A stretch of DNA of 64,000 nucleotides, taken from assembly GCA_036380875.1 (NCBI GenBank), contig DASVDX010000035.1, positions 127,487 to 191,486 on the forward strand. The letters are read 5' to 3'. The notes beneath the pieces are model-generated. The model was not told the origin of the DNA and searched no databases. It saw only the letters and a list, made by a program, of their open reading frames with translations. Source of the DNA: ZC4RG17 sp036380875. GTDB taxonomy: Bacteria > Actinomycetota > Acidimicrobiia > Spongiisociales > ZC4RG35. Shown piece by piece: positions 10,089 through 18,854 of this stretch. Numbering within the stretch: position 1 is the stretch's first letter; every line of letters starts with the position of its first letter. A program made the translations under genes and the position numbers.

Positions 10089-11260
10089 TGAGAGCTGCGT
10101 GGCGGATAACTGCCAAAGACCTGCGCCTCCGGCTCCGGGACCGGTCGGCTTTCATCCTCGGCATAGTCGCCCCGTTGGTGCTGGCGTTCGTCTTCAACGC
10201 CGTCTTCGGCGGAGCGTTCGGCGAGGACGCCATCGCCACGGTCGGCTTCGTCGATGAGGACGGCGGCGGGGTCGCGGCTGGGTTCGCCGAGGCTCTGGCC
10301 GCCATCTCGGAGGAAGGGATCATCGAAGTCGAGGAGTTCCCCGATGCCGACACCCTCAGCACCCGAATCGACGAGGGCGACCTTGGGGCGGGGATCGTCG
10401 TGCCGTCGGGCCTGACCGATCGAGTCCTGGCGGGGGAACCGGCCACGCTCCGGGTCGTGGCGTCGGTCGACTCTCCCACCACGAGGAACATCGCCGAGAG
10501 CATCGCTTCCGCCTTCGCCAACGGGGTCGCCGACACGCAGCGAGCGGTCGGTGCCGTGTTGGCGGGAGGCCAGGTCGACCCCGATCTCGTTTCCCAGGTG
10601 GTGGCGGCCGCGGGAGAAACCGAGCCTCTGGTGACCATCGGGCCCATCGAGGCGGCCAACCGGGTGCTCGACCCTGCCACGTTCTTCTCTGCCTCGATGG
10701 CGGTGTTCTTCCTCTTCTTCCTGGTCCAGTTCGGCGTGATGGGTCTCCTCGAGGAACAGCAGGACGGGACACTCGCCCGGCTAGAGGCGGCTCCGATCCC
10801 GCGGTGGGCCATCCCGCTGGGCAAGGCCCAAACCAGCTTCCTGCTCGGCTTGATCGCCCTCACGGTGCTGGCGGTGGCCACGACGCTCCTCTTGGGGGCG
10901 AACTGGGGCGACCCGTTGGCGTTGGCGGTCCTGTTCGTCGCCGTGACCCTGGCGGCGACGTCGCTCGTCGGGGTGGTGGCGGCGTTCGCTCGCACAGTCG
11001 ATGGAGCTGGAAACCTCGTGGCGATCATCGCCGTGGGCATGGGAATGATCGGCGGGACTTTCTTCCCCATTGCCGGCGGCAATCGCGCCCTGGAGATGGC
11101 CTCCTTCGCCACACCCCATGCCTGGTTCATGCGGGCCCTGGGAGACCTCCAAGCCGGTGGGGGGCTCGGGCCCATAGCCCCCTCGCTGGCGGCGCTGGCC
11201 GTGTTCGCCGTCGTCATCGGCGGGCTGGCCCTCGTGGTGTTGCGGAGGCGATTCGGATGA
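10088..11260 (+). CDS. ABC-2 type permease, first subunit
   Basis: 390 residues with the ABC-2/YhgE-like layout: one N-terminal membrane helix (~20-40), a large extracytoplasmic domain (~45-190), then five to six helices toward the C-terminus. The first helix is preceded by KDLRLRLRDRSAFI, the usual coupling-helix region. Translation is coupled to the ATPase (stop and start share one base, TGATG at 10086-10090). Together with the next gene it should form a heterodimeric pore. Confidence 0.85.
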   Translation: MRAAWRITAKDLRLRLRDRSAFILGIVAPLVLAFVFNAVFGGAFGEDAIATVGFVDEDGGGVAAGFAEALAAISEEGIIEVEEFPDADTLSTRIDEGDLGAGIVVPSGLTDRVLAGEPATLRVVASVDSPTTRNIAESIASAFANGVADTQRAVGAVLAGGQVDPDLVSQVVAAAGETEPLVTIGPIEAANRVLDPATFFSASMAVFFLFFLVQFGVMGLLEEQQDGTLARLEAAPIPRWAIPLGKAQTSFLLGLIALTVLAVATTLLLGANWGDPLALAVLFVAVTLAATSLVGVVAAFARTVDGAGNLVAIIAVGMGMIGGTFFPIAGGNRALEMASFATPHAWFMRALGDLQAGGGLGPIAPSLAALAVFAVVIGGLALVVLRRRFG

Positions 11261-12399
11261 AGGTGCTCTACATCGGGCTCGTCGGGCTCCTGCGCATGCT
11301 GCGGGAGCGCTCGAACATCTTCTTCGTCTTCATCTTCCCGCTGGCTGTCATCCTCGTCGTCGGGGCCCAATTCGGCTCCGGGGGCGGTCAGGCGGTGGTG
11401 GTCAGCCACGACGGCGGCCCGCTGGCGGGAGCGATCGTCGAGCGTTTGGCCGACGAGGTGCTCGTCAGGGAAGCCGCGTCGGAGGCCGATGTCGTCGATG
11501 CCGTCGAGAGGGGCGCCGCCTCGGCGGGGATCGTGATTCCCGACGGGTTCGATGCCGCCGTTTCGTCCGGTGAGTCGGCGCAGATCGGGTTCGTCAACCG
11601 CCCCGACGAACCGGGGACGCTGCAGCCGATCCTCCAGGCAGCCGTCGCCGACGTGACGGCCGACTACCGCGTGGCGGCGATCGTGGCCGAGCAAACAGGG
11701 GAGGACTTTTCGGCGGCGCTCGACATGGTGGCTCCTGTCGAAGCCGCCGGGATCGAAGTCGAGAGGGAAGTCGTGGGGGAGTCGCTGTTCGGCGAAGGCG
11801 TCGGCCAGTACGACGTCGGGGCGGCCGGCATGGTCGTCATGTTCGTGTTCCTGACCGCTCTCACCGGATCGGCGGTGCTGATCCAGAACCGACAGCTGGG
11901 GATCACTCACCGGATGCTGTCGACACCCACCTCGACCTCCACCGTGATCGCCGGGGAGGGCACCGCCCGCTTCCTCAACGGCCTGTTCCAGGGGGTCTAC
12001 ATCGTCGTCTTCACCCTGATCCTCTTCCAGGTCGACTGGGGCAACCCGCTGGGAGGGATACTCATCCTGGTGACCCTCTCGGCCGCCGGGGCAGGAGCGG
12101 CGATGCTGCTCGGAACCCTGTTCCGCAACCCCGAGCAGGCGGCGGGGATCTCCGTGATGGCGAGCATCGGCTTGGCGGCCCTCGGCGGGTGCATGCTGCC
12201 GCTCGAGCTGTTTTCGCCCACGCTCAAGACGATCGCCCACGTAACTCCCCACGCCTGGGCGATCGACGGCTTCGCCGACCTCATCTACCGCGGCGGCTCC
12301 CTCGTCGACGTGCTGCCCGAAGTGGGCGTTCTGACGCTCTACGCCGCGGTGCTGATCCTCCTCGCCAGCCGGCGCCTGCGGGCAGTCATCAGGGCCTGA
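11257..12399 (+). CDS. ABC-2 type permease, second subunit
   Basis: 380 residues with the same layout as its neighbour: N-terminal helix after RSNIFFVFIFPLAV, a soluble domain (~45-180), then about five helices. The ATG at 11257 overlaps the stop of the first permease (ATGA). Its own stop overlaps the 3' end of convergent plsB by 11 bases, leaving no room for a terminator between them. It probably arose by duplication of the first subunit, from which it has diverged strongly. Confidence 0.85.
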   Translation: MKVLYIGLVGLLRMLRERSNIFFVFIFPLAVILVVGAQFGSGGGQAVVVSHDGGPLAGAIVERLADEVLVREAASEADVVDAVERGAASAGIVIPDGFDAAVSSGESAQIGFVNRPDEPGTLQPILQAAVADVTADYRVAAIVAEQTGEDFSAALDMVAPVEAAGIEVEREVVGESLFGEGVGQYDVGAAGMVVMFVFLTALTGSAVLIQNRQLGITHRMLSTPTSTSTVIAGEGTARFLNGLFQGVYIVVFTLILFQVDWGNPLGGILILVTLSAAGAGAAMLLGTLFRNPEQAAGISVMASIGLAALGGCMLPLELFSPTLKTIAHVTPHAWAIDGFADLIYRGGSLVDVLPEVGVLTLYAAVLILLASRRLRAVIRA

Positions 12400-14671
12400 G
12401 AGCCGAGAGGTCGTCGGCCATGCCCGGGGCGTAGGCCGTCAGCCGCAGGCGCTCGACCTCGCGCGCGAACTCCTGGCGTCTTTCGGCCACGCCCTCGCTG
12501 TCGTCCCAGAGATCCCGGTTGCGGACGAGGAGCACGGCTCCTTCGTAGAGGGCCTGGGAGACACCCTCGTCGCAGAAGATCCGCTGCTCGAGCCGGTACA
12601 GCGTGCCCCGATCGAGACAAGCGGAGAGGAAAGGCTTCTCCTCGGGCGTGCCTTCCGTGGCCACCAGCTGGTCGGCGACGACCTGGTAGGCCTCGAGGAA
12701 CGGCAGCAGGGCGAAGTCGACCACCGAAGGCGACAGCTGGACGGGACGCCCGGTGCCGATCCGTTCCCGCCAGTCGGGCACCTCGGCGTCGAGCTCGTCG
12801 ACGAGCGCCTTCTCGAACTCTTCTTTGGCGGCGAAATAGAACTCGAACTTGAGGAGGTCGCGGAGGGCCCACACGTCCTCCCAGAAGCCGTCGAGGTCTC
12901 GGGCCCGAAGCGCCACCTCGGCGATGCCCCGGGGCACGAAATAGTGCACGACCGTGTTGGAGTAGTACGAGGACCGAAGCATCTGCTCGGCGTTCATCCA
13001 ATACACGACCCGTTTGCCGACCTGGAGCCGGGTGACCAGCTTGTGGTCGATCATCAGGGCCAACGTCGCCGCCACTTCGGCTTCGTCGCGTGGGAGAGAG
13101 GAGACGGTGGTCGGGAGCCCTCGTTCGCTGATGTAGCGGACCAGTTGCCGGCAATCACCGGCGATGCTGGGCAGGTCCCGGGCGGCGCCCCGTCCGGCCA
13201 GCATCACCGTCGCCACGAGGGCCGTGGGTGTGACCGGAGTCGCCATGCTGATCCGATGCATCACCTCGAAGGCCAGCTTCTGGACGTCGAGCTCGTCCCC
13301 TCCACCGATCGACTGGGCGACCGACACCGGCTCGGCGAATCGGATGTGGATGTCGCCGTAGCGGCGGCGCAACCCGCGGTAGAACTTGAGGGCCCAACCG
13401 AAGCTCTCCTTTTCTTTCGTCCCCCCAGTGGCCTCGGCCACATACGCCCCTACTTCGTGGATGTGGTCGTAGGCGATGGATACAGGGATGAGGTACACGT
13501 CGTCGGCGCGCCGGCGTTTGAGGGCCTCGACGACCCACGACAGGAGCCCATAGCGGGGCGGCCGCAGCTTGCCGGTGCGGGAGCGCCCGCCCTCCATGTA
13601 CCACTCGAGAGGGAACCGCCGCTCGACCAGGTAGTCGATGTAGGAGGTGAGGACGAACTTGTAGAGGTCGTTGCCCTTGAACGAACGTCGGATGAAGAAC
13701 ACACCGGTGCGGCGAACGAGGGGGCCGACCGGGAAAAAGTTCATGTTGATCCCGCCCGCCGTGTGATTGGGGGGCAGGTCGTTCTCCCAGAGGACGAACT
13801 GGAGCGAGAGGCGGTCGAAGTTGGACTTGTGCGAGGGCAGGAAGACGAGCGGGTGGTCCCGCCCGAGTTGGGCGACCTCCCGGATCGAGCGCGGGTCGTA
13901 GTGGATGGCTCCGTACCCTTTGCGGATCACCCAGTGGATCAGGTTGGCGATGAGGTCGATCAGGAACGGGCTGTGAGTGGCGGCGATCTCCCTCAGGTAG
14001 TAGCGGCCGCGAGCGAGGGCGCGCCGGGGGGAGAGCCCGCGCCGTCCGCCCAACTCCACCACCCGGCCCTGGAAGGTGGGATCGCTGAGGATGTCTTCGG
14101 CGAGGAAACGTGGGATCTTGTAGCGGTCGCCCCGTTCAGCTCTCTCGGCCCTGTCGAGGGCGAGCCATGCCCGACGGGTCACGAACGCGTCGAGGGGGCG
14201 GTGGTCGCCGGCATGGGCCTCCACGAGTGACGAGGCGGAAGCACCCTCCCCGACGACGATCCGGACCCGGTCGGGGAAGAGGGTGAGAATCAGGTAGTCG
14301 CGGAGCCAGCGCGGGTCTCGTGGGTCCCCCAGCTTCAGCAGGTCGACCCACGAGACGGTGCGCCTTCCCTTCCTCTCGGCTGGCATCCACACGACACGGA
14401 GCGGGACGAACCAGGCCGCGGGGTCGTCGCGCACCCGGGATGCGAGGCGAAGGTCGGTGCGGCGCCGCCGGCGGATCCGCGACGACTCTATGTGGAGGAC
14501 GTCGGCGTCGGGGGCGATGCGCCGGATCCAGCCGGCCAGCAGCTGCGTCTCGAGCTCCGTGGAGGCGTCGAGAAGGAACACGACGTGGTGACCGGCCGGG
14601 ACCTCGGGTCGGGGCGGCTCGAGTGGCAGCCGCACACGTGAGATACCGAGCGCATCCGCCAGAAGCCGCAT
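12389..14671 (-). CDS. plsB: Glycerol-3-phosphate 1-O-acyltransferase
   Basis: 760 residues, close to the 750-830 of PlsB. It makes lysophosphatidic acid from glycerol-3-phosphate and an acyl-CoA or acyl-ACP at the inner face of the membrane. The acyltransferase core shows the catalytic HX4D motif (HKSNFD in VFLPSHKSNFDRLS), the FFIRRSF block and EGGRSRTGK, all PlsB-type. The ATG at 14671 is preferred; in-frame codons upstream approach the divergent dtd gene. It overlaps the convergent ABC permease by 11 bases. PlsY and PlsX are also in this window, so the cell appears to have two routes for the first acylation. Confidence 0.9.
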   Translation of the reverse strand: MRLLADALGISRVRLPLEPPRPEVPAGHHVVFLLDASTELETQLLAGWIRRIAPDADVLHIESSRIRRRRRTDLRLASRVRDDPAAWFVPLRVVWMPAERKGRRTVSWVDLLKLGDPRDPRWLRDYLILTLFPDRVRIVVGEGASASSLVEAHAGDHRPLDAFVTRRAWLALDRAERAERGDRYKIPRFLAEDILSDPTFQGRVVELGGRRGLSPRRALARGRYYLREIAATHSPFLIDLIANLIHWVIRKGYGAIHYDPRSIREVAQLGRDHPLVFLPSHKSNFDRLSLQFVLWENDLPPNHTAGGINMNFFPVGPLVRRTGVFFIRRSFKGNDLYKFVLTSYIDYLVERRFPLEWYMEGGRSRTGKLRPPRYGLLSWVVEALKRRRADDVYLIPVSIAYDHIHEVGAYVAEATGGTKEKESFGWALKFYRGLRRRYGDIHIRFAEPVSVAQSIGGGDELDVQKLAFEVMHRISMATPVTPTALVATVMLAGRGAARDLPSIAGDCRQLVRYISERGLPTTVSSLPRDEAEVAATLALMIDHKLVTRLQVGKRVVYWMNAEQMLRSSYYSNTVVHYFVPRGIAEVALRARDLDGFWEDVWALRDLLKFEFYFAAKEEFEKALVDELDAEVPDWRERIGTGRPVQLSPSVVDFALLPFLEAYQVVADQLVATEGTPEEKPFLSACLDRGTLYRLEQRIFCDEGVSQALYEGAVLLVRNRDLWDDSEGVAERRQEFAREVERLRLTAYAPGMADDLSALRP

Positions 14672-14753
14672 CGACGTGATCGTACCGGCCGGTCGCCGCC
14701 CAGGTGGACGAGCCGCAGCCAGGGGACGGCTGGCGGTACGTAGCATGGGCGGG

Positions 14754-15209
14754 ATGCGTGCGGTCGTTCAGCGTGTCTCCCGGGGAGAGGTGCGAGTCGA
14801 TGGCAGGGTCGTGGGCGCCATCGGCACGGGTCTCGTCGTCCTGATCGGAGTGACGTTCGGGGACCTGGAGGCCGACGCCCGGGCGCTGGCCGACAAGATC
14901 GCCGGTTTGCGGATCTTCGCCGACGACCAAGGCGCGATGAACCTGTCGGTGACCGATGTCGGCGGGTCGGTCCTGGTGGTGAGCCAGTTCACCCTCTACG
15001 CAGATGCCCGCAAAGGTCGGCGGCCTTCTTTCACATCCGCCGCCCCTCCTGACATGGCCCGGGCGCTCATCGACGTCTTCGTCCGCCGACTCGAGGATGC
15101 TGGGCTGGTCGTCGCCACGGGGGAGTTCGGCGCCCTCATGGACGTGGACCTGACGAACCACGGTCCGGTCACGATCATCCTCGAGACGCAGAACGGTCGG
15201 CTGGTCTGA
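14754..15209 (+). CDS. dtd: D-aminoacyl-tRNA deacylase
   Basis: 151 residues, standard for DTD. It hydrolyses D-amino acids (and glycine mischarged on tRNA-Ala) from tRNA. The two signature motifs are present: SQFTLYAD, giving the catalytic region, and the NHGPVT cross-subunit motif near the C-terminus. The start MRAVVQRV at 14754 matches the family; an ATG 9 bases upstream is an alternative. It runs divergently from plsB and its 3' end overlaps the convergent plsY by 35 bases. Confidence 0.93.
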   Translation: MRAVVQRVSRGEVRVDGRVVGAIGTGLVVLIGVTFGDLEADARALADKIAGLRIFADDQGAMNLSVTDVGGSVLVVSQFTLYADARKGRRPSFTSAAPPDMARALIDVFVRRLEDAGLVVATGEFGALMDVDLTNHGPVTIILETQNGRLV

Positions 15210-15765
15210 GCGTGTCGAGCACGTGTTTGGGGGCCATCAGAGCGGACTGACCTACCGCCATGGCCACGAGCCACGGGGCCTCCGAGACCAGGCCGCCGTC
15301 GAGGCCTCCCCAGGCGGCCACTGCGATGTAGGAGGCGAACGTCACCAGGGCCGCCGGCCCTGACCGGCGCATGACGGCGACCCCGAGCCCGATCACAGCA
15401 ACGAGGACCAGGAACACCCAGGGCGCGGCGACGGTGAGCGTGCCACCCGTGATGGCCAGCCCTTTGCCGCCCCGAAACCCGAACCACGGGTTGTAGACGT
15501 TGGCGGCAGTGGCGACGATGCCCGCCAGCGACGCTCCGGCCGCGTCGCCGAAGAAGTGGCCCACCCAGACCGCGGCGGCTCCCTTGGCGAACTCGGCCAG
15601 GAGGACGGGGACGGCCAGCTTCGGCCCGCCGACCCTCAGGGCGTTGTTGGTGCCCGGATTGCCGGTGCCGGTGGCACGCAGGTCGACGCCCCGGCTGCGG
15701 GCGAGCCAGTCGGCAGTGGGAAGGCTGCCGATGAGACAACCCAGCAGGACTCCGATGATGATCAT
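15175..15765 (-). CDS. plsY: Acyl-phosphate:glycerol-3-phosphate acyltransferase
   Basis: 196 residues with about five membrane helices. The PlsY motifs are visible: GSLPTADWLAR, TGTGNPGTNNALRVGG and GFRGGKGLA. It transfers an acyl group from acyl-phosphate (made by PlsX, 44.3 kb) to glycerol-3-phosphate. The ATG at 15765 overlaps the stop of the helicase-nuclease gene (ATGA), which fixes the start. It ends an unusual operon behind two DNA-repair genes and overlaps dtd by 35 bases at the 3' end. Confidence 0.92.
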   Translation of the reverse strand: MIIIGVLLGCLIGSLPTADWLARSRGVDLRATGTGNPGTNNALRVGGPKLAVPVLLAEFAKGAAAVWVGHFFGDAAGASLAGIVATAANVYNPWFGFRGGKGLAITGGTLTVAAPWVFLVLVAVIGLGVAVMRRSGPAALVTFASYIAVAAWGGLDGGLVSEAPWLVAMAVGQSALMAPKHVLDTLRPADRSASRG

Positions 15766-18700
15766 GCCTGTGACTCCAACCACGCCGCCCCGGCCGGACA
15801 GAAGCGGACGAACTCGCAGGAATGGCAGGCCGACGAGGGTCGGGGATCGAATCGTCTCTCGGCGATCCCGGCGGCGATCGATTCGATCGTGGCCTCGGCG
15901 TTCTGGAGCCACGTCTCGTCGACCTCGTGGCTGATCGCCTCCCAGCCATTCCCCAGAAATACGAACGTGACCGCCAGGTGCTCCGGGGGGAGCAGCCCGA
16001 AGTCCACCCGCCGGGCGGCGACGGCGTAGGCCTGCAACTGGACGTCGAGCCAGGGGTCCGTGCGGGGGCGACCGGTCTTGAAGTCCACTATCTCCCAGCG
16101 ACGGTCATCGACGTACACCGCGTCGATCCGTCCCCGCACGGCGACGCCGGATTGGGTGCCGAACTGGAAGCCGACCTCGACCAGTGCCGGCCGACGCTCG
16201 GCGTAGGGCGAGGCGAGATAGGCGGAGTAGGGATCGGAGCCGGGGACCCGGTCGGGTTCCTCGGGGATGTCGTAGGCGTCGACGTCCAAGTCGCGGAGGG
16301 GAACGTGGCCCAACCCGTGGAGCTCGATCCGGCGGTGGATCTCGACACCCCGCCGCGCCGCCGGGGACGGGCGCCGGGGGAGACGGTCGACCTCACTCCA
16401 GTAGTGGCGCCGGGGGCAGGCGGCATACGTCACGAGGCCCGTGACCGAAGAGGCGCGGGGCTCGGGGGACGACGGCTCCGGCAGGTCCGTCAACTGGAAG
16501 AGACGCTCCTCTAGCTCCTCGGTCCTGCGGGCGAACTCCTCTTCCACACCTAGTTCCTGCGCCAGTTCCGTCAGCGTGGCGGGATCGTCCAGGGCTCGGC
16601 GAAGAGCCGACGCCCACCCGTCCGGGAAGAGCGGGTCGGGAGCGGGCATCCGGTCGGCCGCCCGCAGCACTTCGGGTCGCTCGGGGGCAGGGTCGAATCC
16701 GAGGTCCTCTACCCCTGCGGTGGAGGCCACGAGCTCGAACAACACCGACGGCTCCGAGGGCCTCTGGGTGGGGGCAGGACTCCCGTACCAGTGGGCGCCA
16801 CTGACATACAGGCGGTGACGGGCCCGGGTGACCGCTACGTAGGCGGTGCGCCATTCCTGGCGGAGGTTCTCCTCTCGCAGGATGTCCTTTGCCTCATCGG
16901 GCGGCGTGGAGGCATCGAATGGCGGAGGAGTGTCGCGCCGCCACTCGTGGGGCAGGAACTGGGCCTTCGTGTAGGGGTCGGGGTAGGCCTGGGGTCGAGC
17001 CGGGAAGTCCTGTTTGGTGACTGCCGGGATGAACACCACGTCCCATTCGAGGCCTTTCGCCCGATGCACTGTGAGCATCGCCATCGCGTCCTCTCCCGAG
17101 AGGCGGGCGGCGTCGAGCTCGTCGGCCGGGTTCTGCTCCATGAGGTCCAGGTGGGCGAGGAAGGCGGCTAGCGAGGGCTTTCCCTCGAGCGGGCTCCATT
17201 CCTCGGCGAGGTCGAGGAACCGGTACAGGTTGAGGCGTGCGGAGAGGCGCGCCGAAGCACTCATCGCCTCCACCTCTTGCCAGGTCCCCGTCACGTCGAG
17301 GACAGTGCGGGCGAGCTCGACGAGGCTGGCGCCCTGGGTGACTTCGAGAAGGCGCCGGTACTCGGATCGGAATCGTGCGAGGGCGTCGCGTGCTCGGGGC
17401 TCGAGGCCCGAGAGCTCGTCGAGATGCTCGATTGCTTCGACCATCGTATGGGCAGGTAGGCGCTCGTGGTCGAGGTCGGCTTCGTCGTCGGGAGTCCCTC
17501 CCGGGGCGCGCCGGGCCCACGCCGAGAGATGGGCCAGGTCGCCGAGGCCCAGCCGATACCGAGGACCGAGGAGTATCCGGAGGAGGGCCGGTCCGTCTTC
17601 CGGTGATTGGAGGATCCGCATCCAGGCGCGCAGGTCGGCTACTTCGGGAACCGAGAGGAGGCCCCCGAGGTTGGCCACCTCCACGGGAATTCCTCGCTGG
17701 AGGAGGGCGTCGTGGATCAGGGCGATGTGGCGGTTCTTGCGGAACAGGACGGCCATGTCGCGCCAGGCGAAGCCGCGCTCGTGGAGCCGGGTCGCCTCGT
17801 CGGCGATCCAGTCGGCCTCGGCGACGGCGTCGGTCGCCCAGCGGACCCCCACGAAACCGTCGCCGGCGTCGGGTCGGGCGACGAGGGGATCGCTGTTGGT
17901 GCCGATCTGGGCACGGATCCGGTTGGCGAGGTCGATGATCCTTCGGTCGGAGCGCCGATTCAGCGTCAATTTCCGGTCGGTGGCGGGACTGCCGTCGGCC
18001 TTGGGGAAATGGATCGGGAAGTCGGCGAAGTTGTCGGGTGTGGCTCCCCGCCACTCGTAGATCGTCTGGTCGCTGTCGCCCACGGCGATGACCGGGAACC
18101 CGTCGCCGAAGACCCTCTGGAGGAGGATCCGCTGGGCAGGGTTGGTGTCCTGGTATTCGTCGAGCAGCACCGCCGAGTACCGGCCTCTCACCCGTGAGGC
18201 GACATCTGGGTGGCCCTCCACCAATTCCACGGCTGAGCCGATCAGGTCGGCGTAGTCGACGACTCCCAAGCGCCGCTTCTCCGCCTGGTATTCCCGCCAC
18301 GCCCCCAACAGCTCCAACCGGGCGGGCCAGGGGTCTTCGGTGTCGGCAGAGTCGGCCAGGGCGTCGATGTCGACCAGATGGTCGCCCAGGGCCGAGCCGA
18401 GACGCTGCACCGAATCGACGAGCCCGAGCCACGTCGAGTCCAGGTGCTCGAATCGGCGCCGCTGGAGGATCTCGAGGAGGAGCTGGCGGGAGAAGGTCGG
18501 GGTGATGACCGACGCTCGACGGTCGACCCCCACCAGGGCGCCGAACTCCCTGACCAATTGGGCGGCGAAACCGTGGTACGTGTGGACCTCGCCTTCCCTC
18601 CCGGGCCCGGCGCCGGCCGCCAGCACACGGATCCGGTCGGCCAGCTCGGCGGCGGCCTTCTGCGTGAACGTGAGACCCAGGATCTCCTCGGGGGCGACGC

Positions 18701-18854
18701 CCCGCTCGGTGACCAGCTCGTGGACCAGGAGGGCGATGGTGGTGGTCTTGCCGGTGCCCGCTCCGGCGGCGATGCGCAGCGGCTGGAGCGGGGCGGCGAG
18801 GATCGCCTGCTGCTCCAGGGTCGGTTGGAGCCGGGGAGGGGCGGGAGCGCTCAC
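15762..18854 (-). CDS. adnB: AdnB-like UvrD helicase with C-terminal Fe-S nuclease
   Basis: 1030 residues from a GTG that overlaps the stop of the preceding gene. The N-terminal UvrD/Rep motor has Walker A AGAGTGKTTT, motif II LLDEYQDTNPAQ, motif III GDSDQTIYEWRG and a later VHRAKGLEWDVVF. The C-terminal ~260 residues are a RecB-family nuclease: RGRIDAVY...EIVDFKTGR for metal, and the cysteine set of an iron-sulfur staple (YAACPRRHYW and CHSCEFVRFCPAG). Mycobacterial AdnAB resects double-strand breaks as a heterodimer of two such proteins; the tandem arrangement here fits that. A generic PcrA-nuclease fusion is the alternative. Confidence 0.85.
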   Translation of the reverse strand: MSAPAPPRLQPTLEQQAILAAPLQPLRIAAGAGTGKTTTIALLVHELVTERGVAPEEILGLTFTQKAAAELADRIRVLAAGAGPGREGEVHTYHGFAAQLVREFGALVGVDRRASVITPTFSRQLLLEILQRRRFEHLDSTWLGLVDSVQRLGSALGDHLVDIDALADSADTEDPWPARLELLGAWREYQAEKRRLGVVDYADLIGSAVELVEGHPDVASRVRGRYSAVLLDEYQDTNPAQRILLQRVFGDGFPVIAVGDSDQTIYEWRGATPDNFADFPIHFPKADGSPATDRKLTLNRRSDRRIIDLANRIRAQIGTNSDPLVARPDAGDGFVGVRWATDAVAEADWIADEATRLHERGFAWRDMAVLFRKNRHIALIHDALLQRGIPVEVANLGGLLSVPEVADLRAWMRILQSPEDGPALLRILLGPRYRLGLGDLAHLSAWARRAPGGTPDDEADLDHERLPAHTMVEAIEHLDELSGLEPRARDALARFRSEYRRLLEVTQGASLVELARTVLDVTGTWQEVEAMSASARLSARLNLYRFLDLAEEWSPLEGKPSLAAFLAHLDLMEQNPADELDAARLSGEDAMAMLTVHRAKGLEWDVVFIPAVTKQDFPARPQAYPDPYTKAQFLPHEWRRDTPPPFDASTPPDEAKDILREENLRQEWRTAYVAVTRARHRLYVSGAHWYGSPAPTQRPSEPSVLFELVASTAGVEDLGFDPAPERPEVLRAADRMPAPDPLFPDGWASALRRALDDPATLTELAQELGVEEEFARRTEELEERLFQLTDLPEPSSPEPRASSVTGLVTYAACPRRHYWSEVDRLPRRPSPAARRGVEIHRRIELHGLGHVPLRDLDVDAYDIPEEPDRVPGSDPYSAYLASPYAERRPALVEVGFQFGTQSGVAVRGRIDAVYVDDRRWEIVDFKTGRPRTDPWLDVQLQAYAVAARRVDFGLLPPEHLAVTFVFLGNGWEAISHEVDETWLQNAEATIESIAAGIAERRFDPRPSSACHSCEFVRFCPAGAAWLESQA

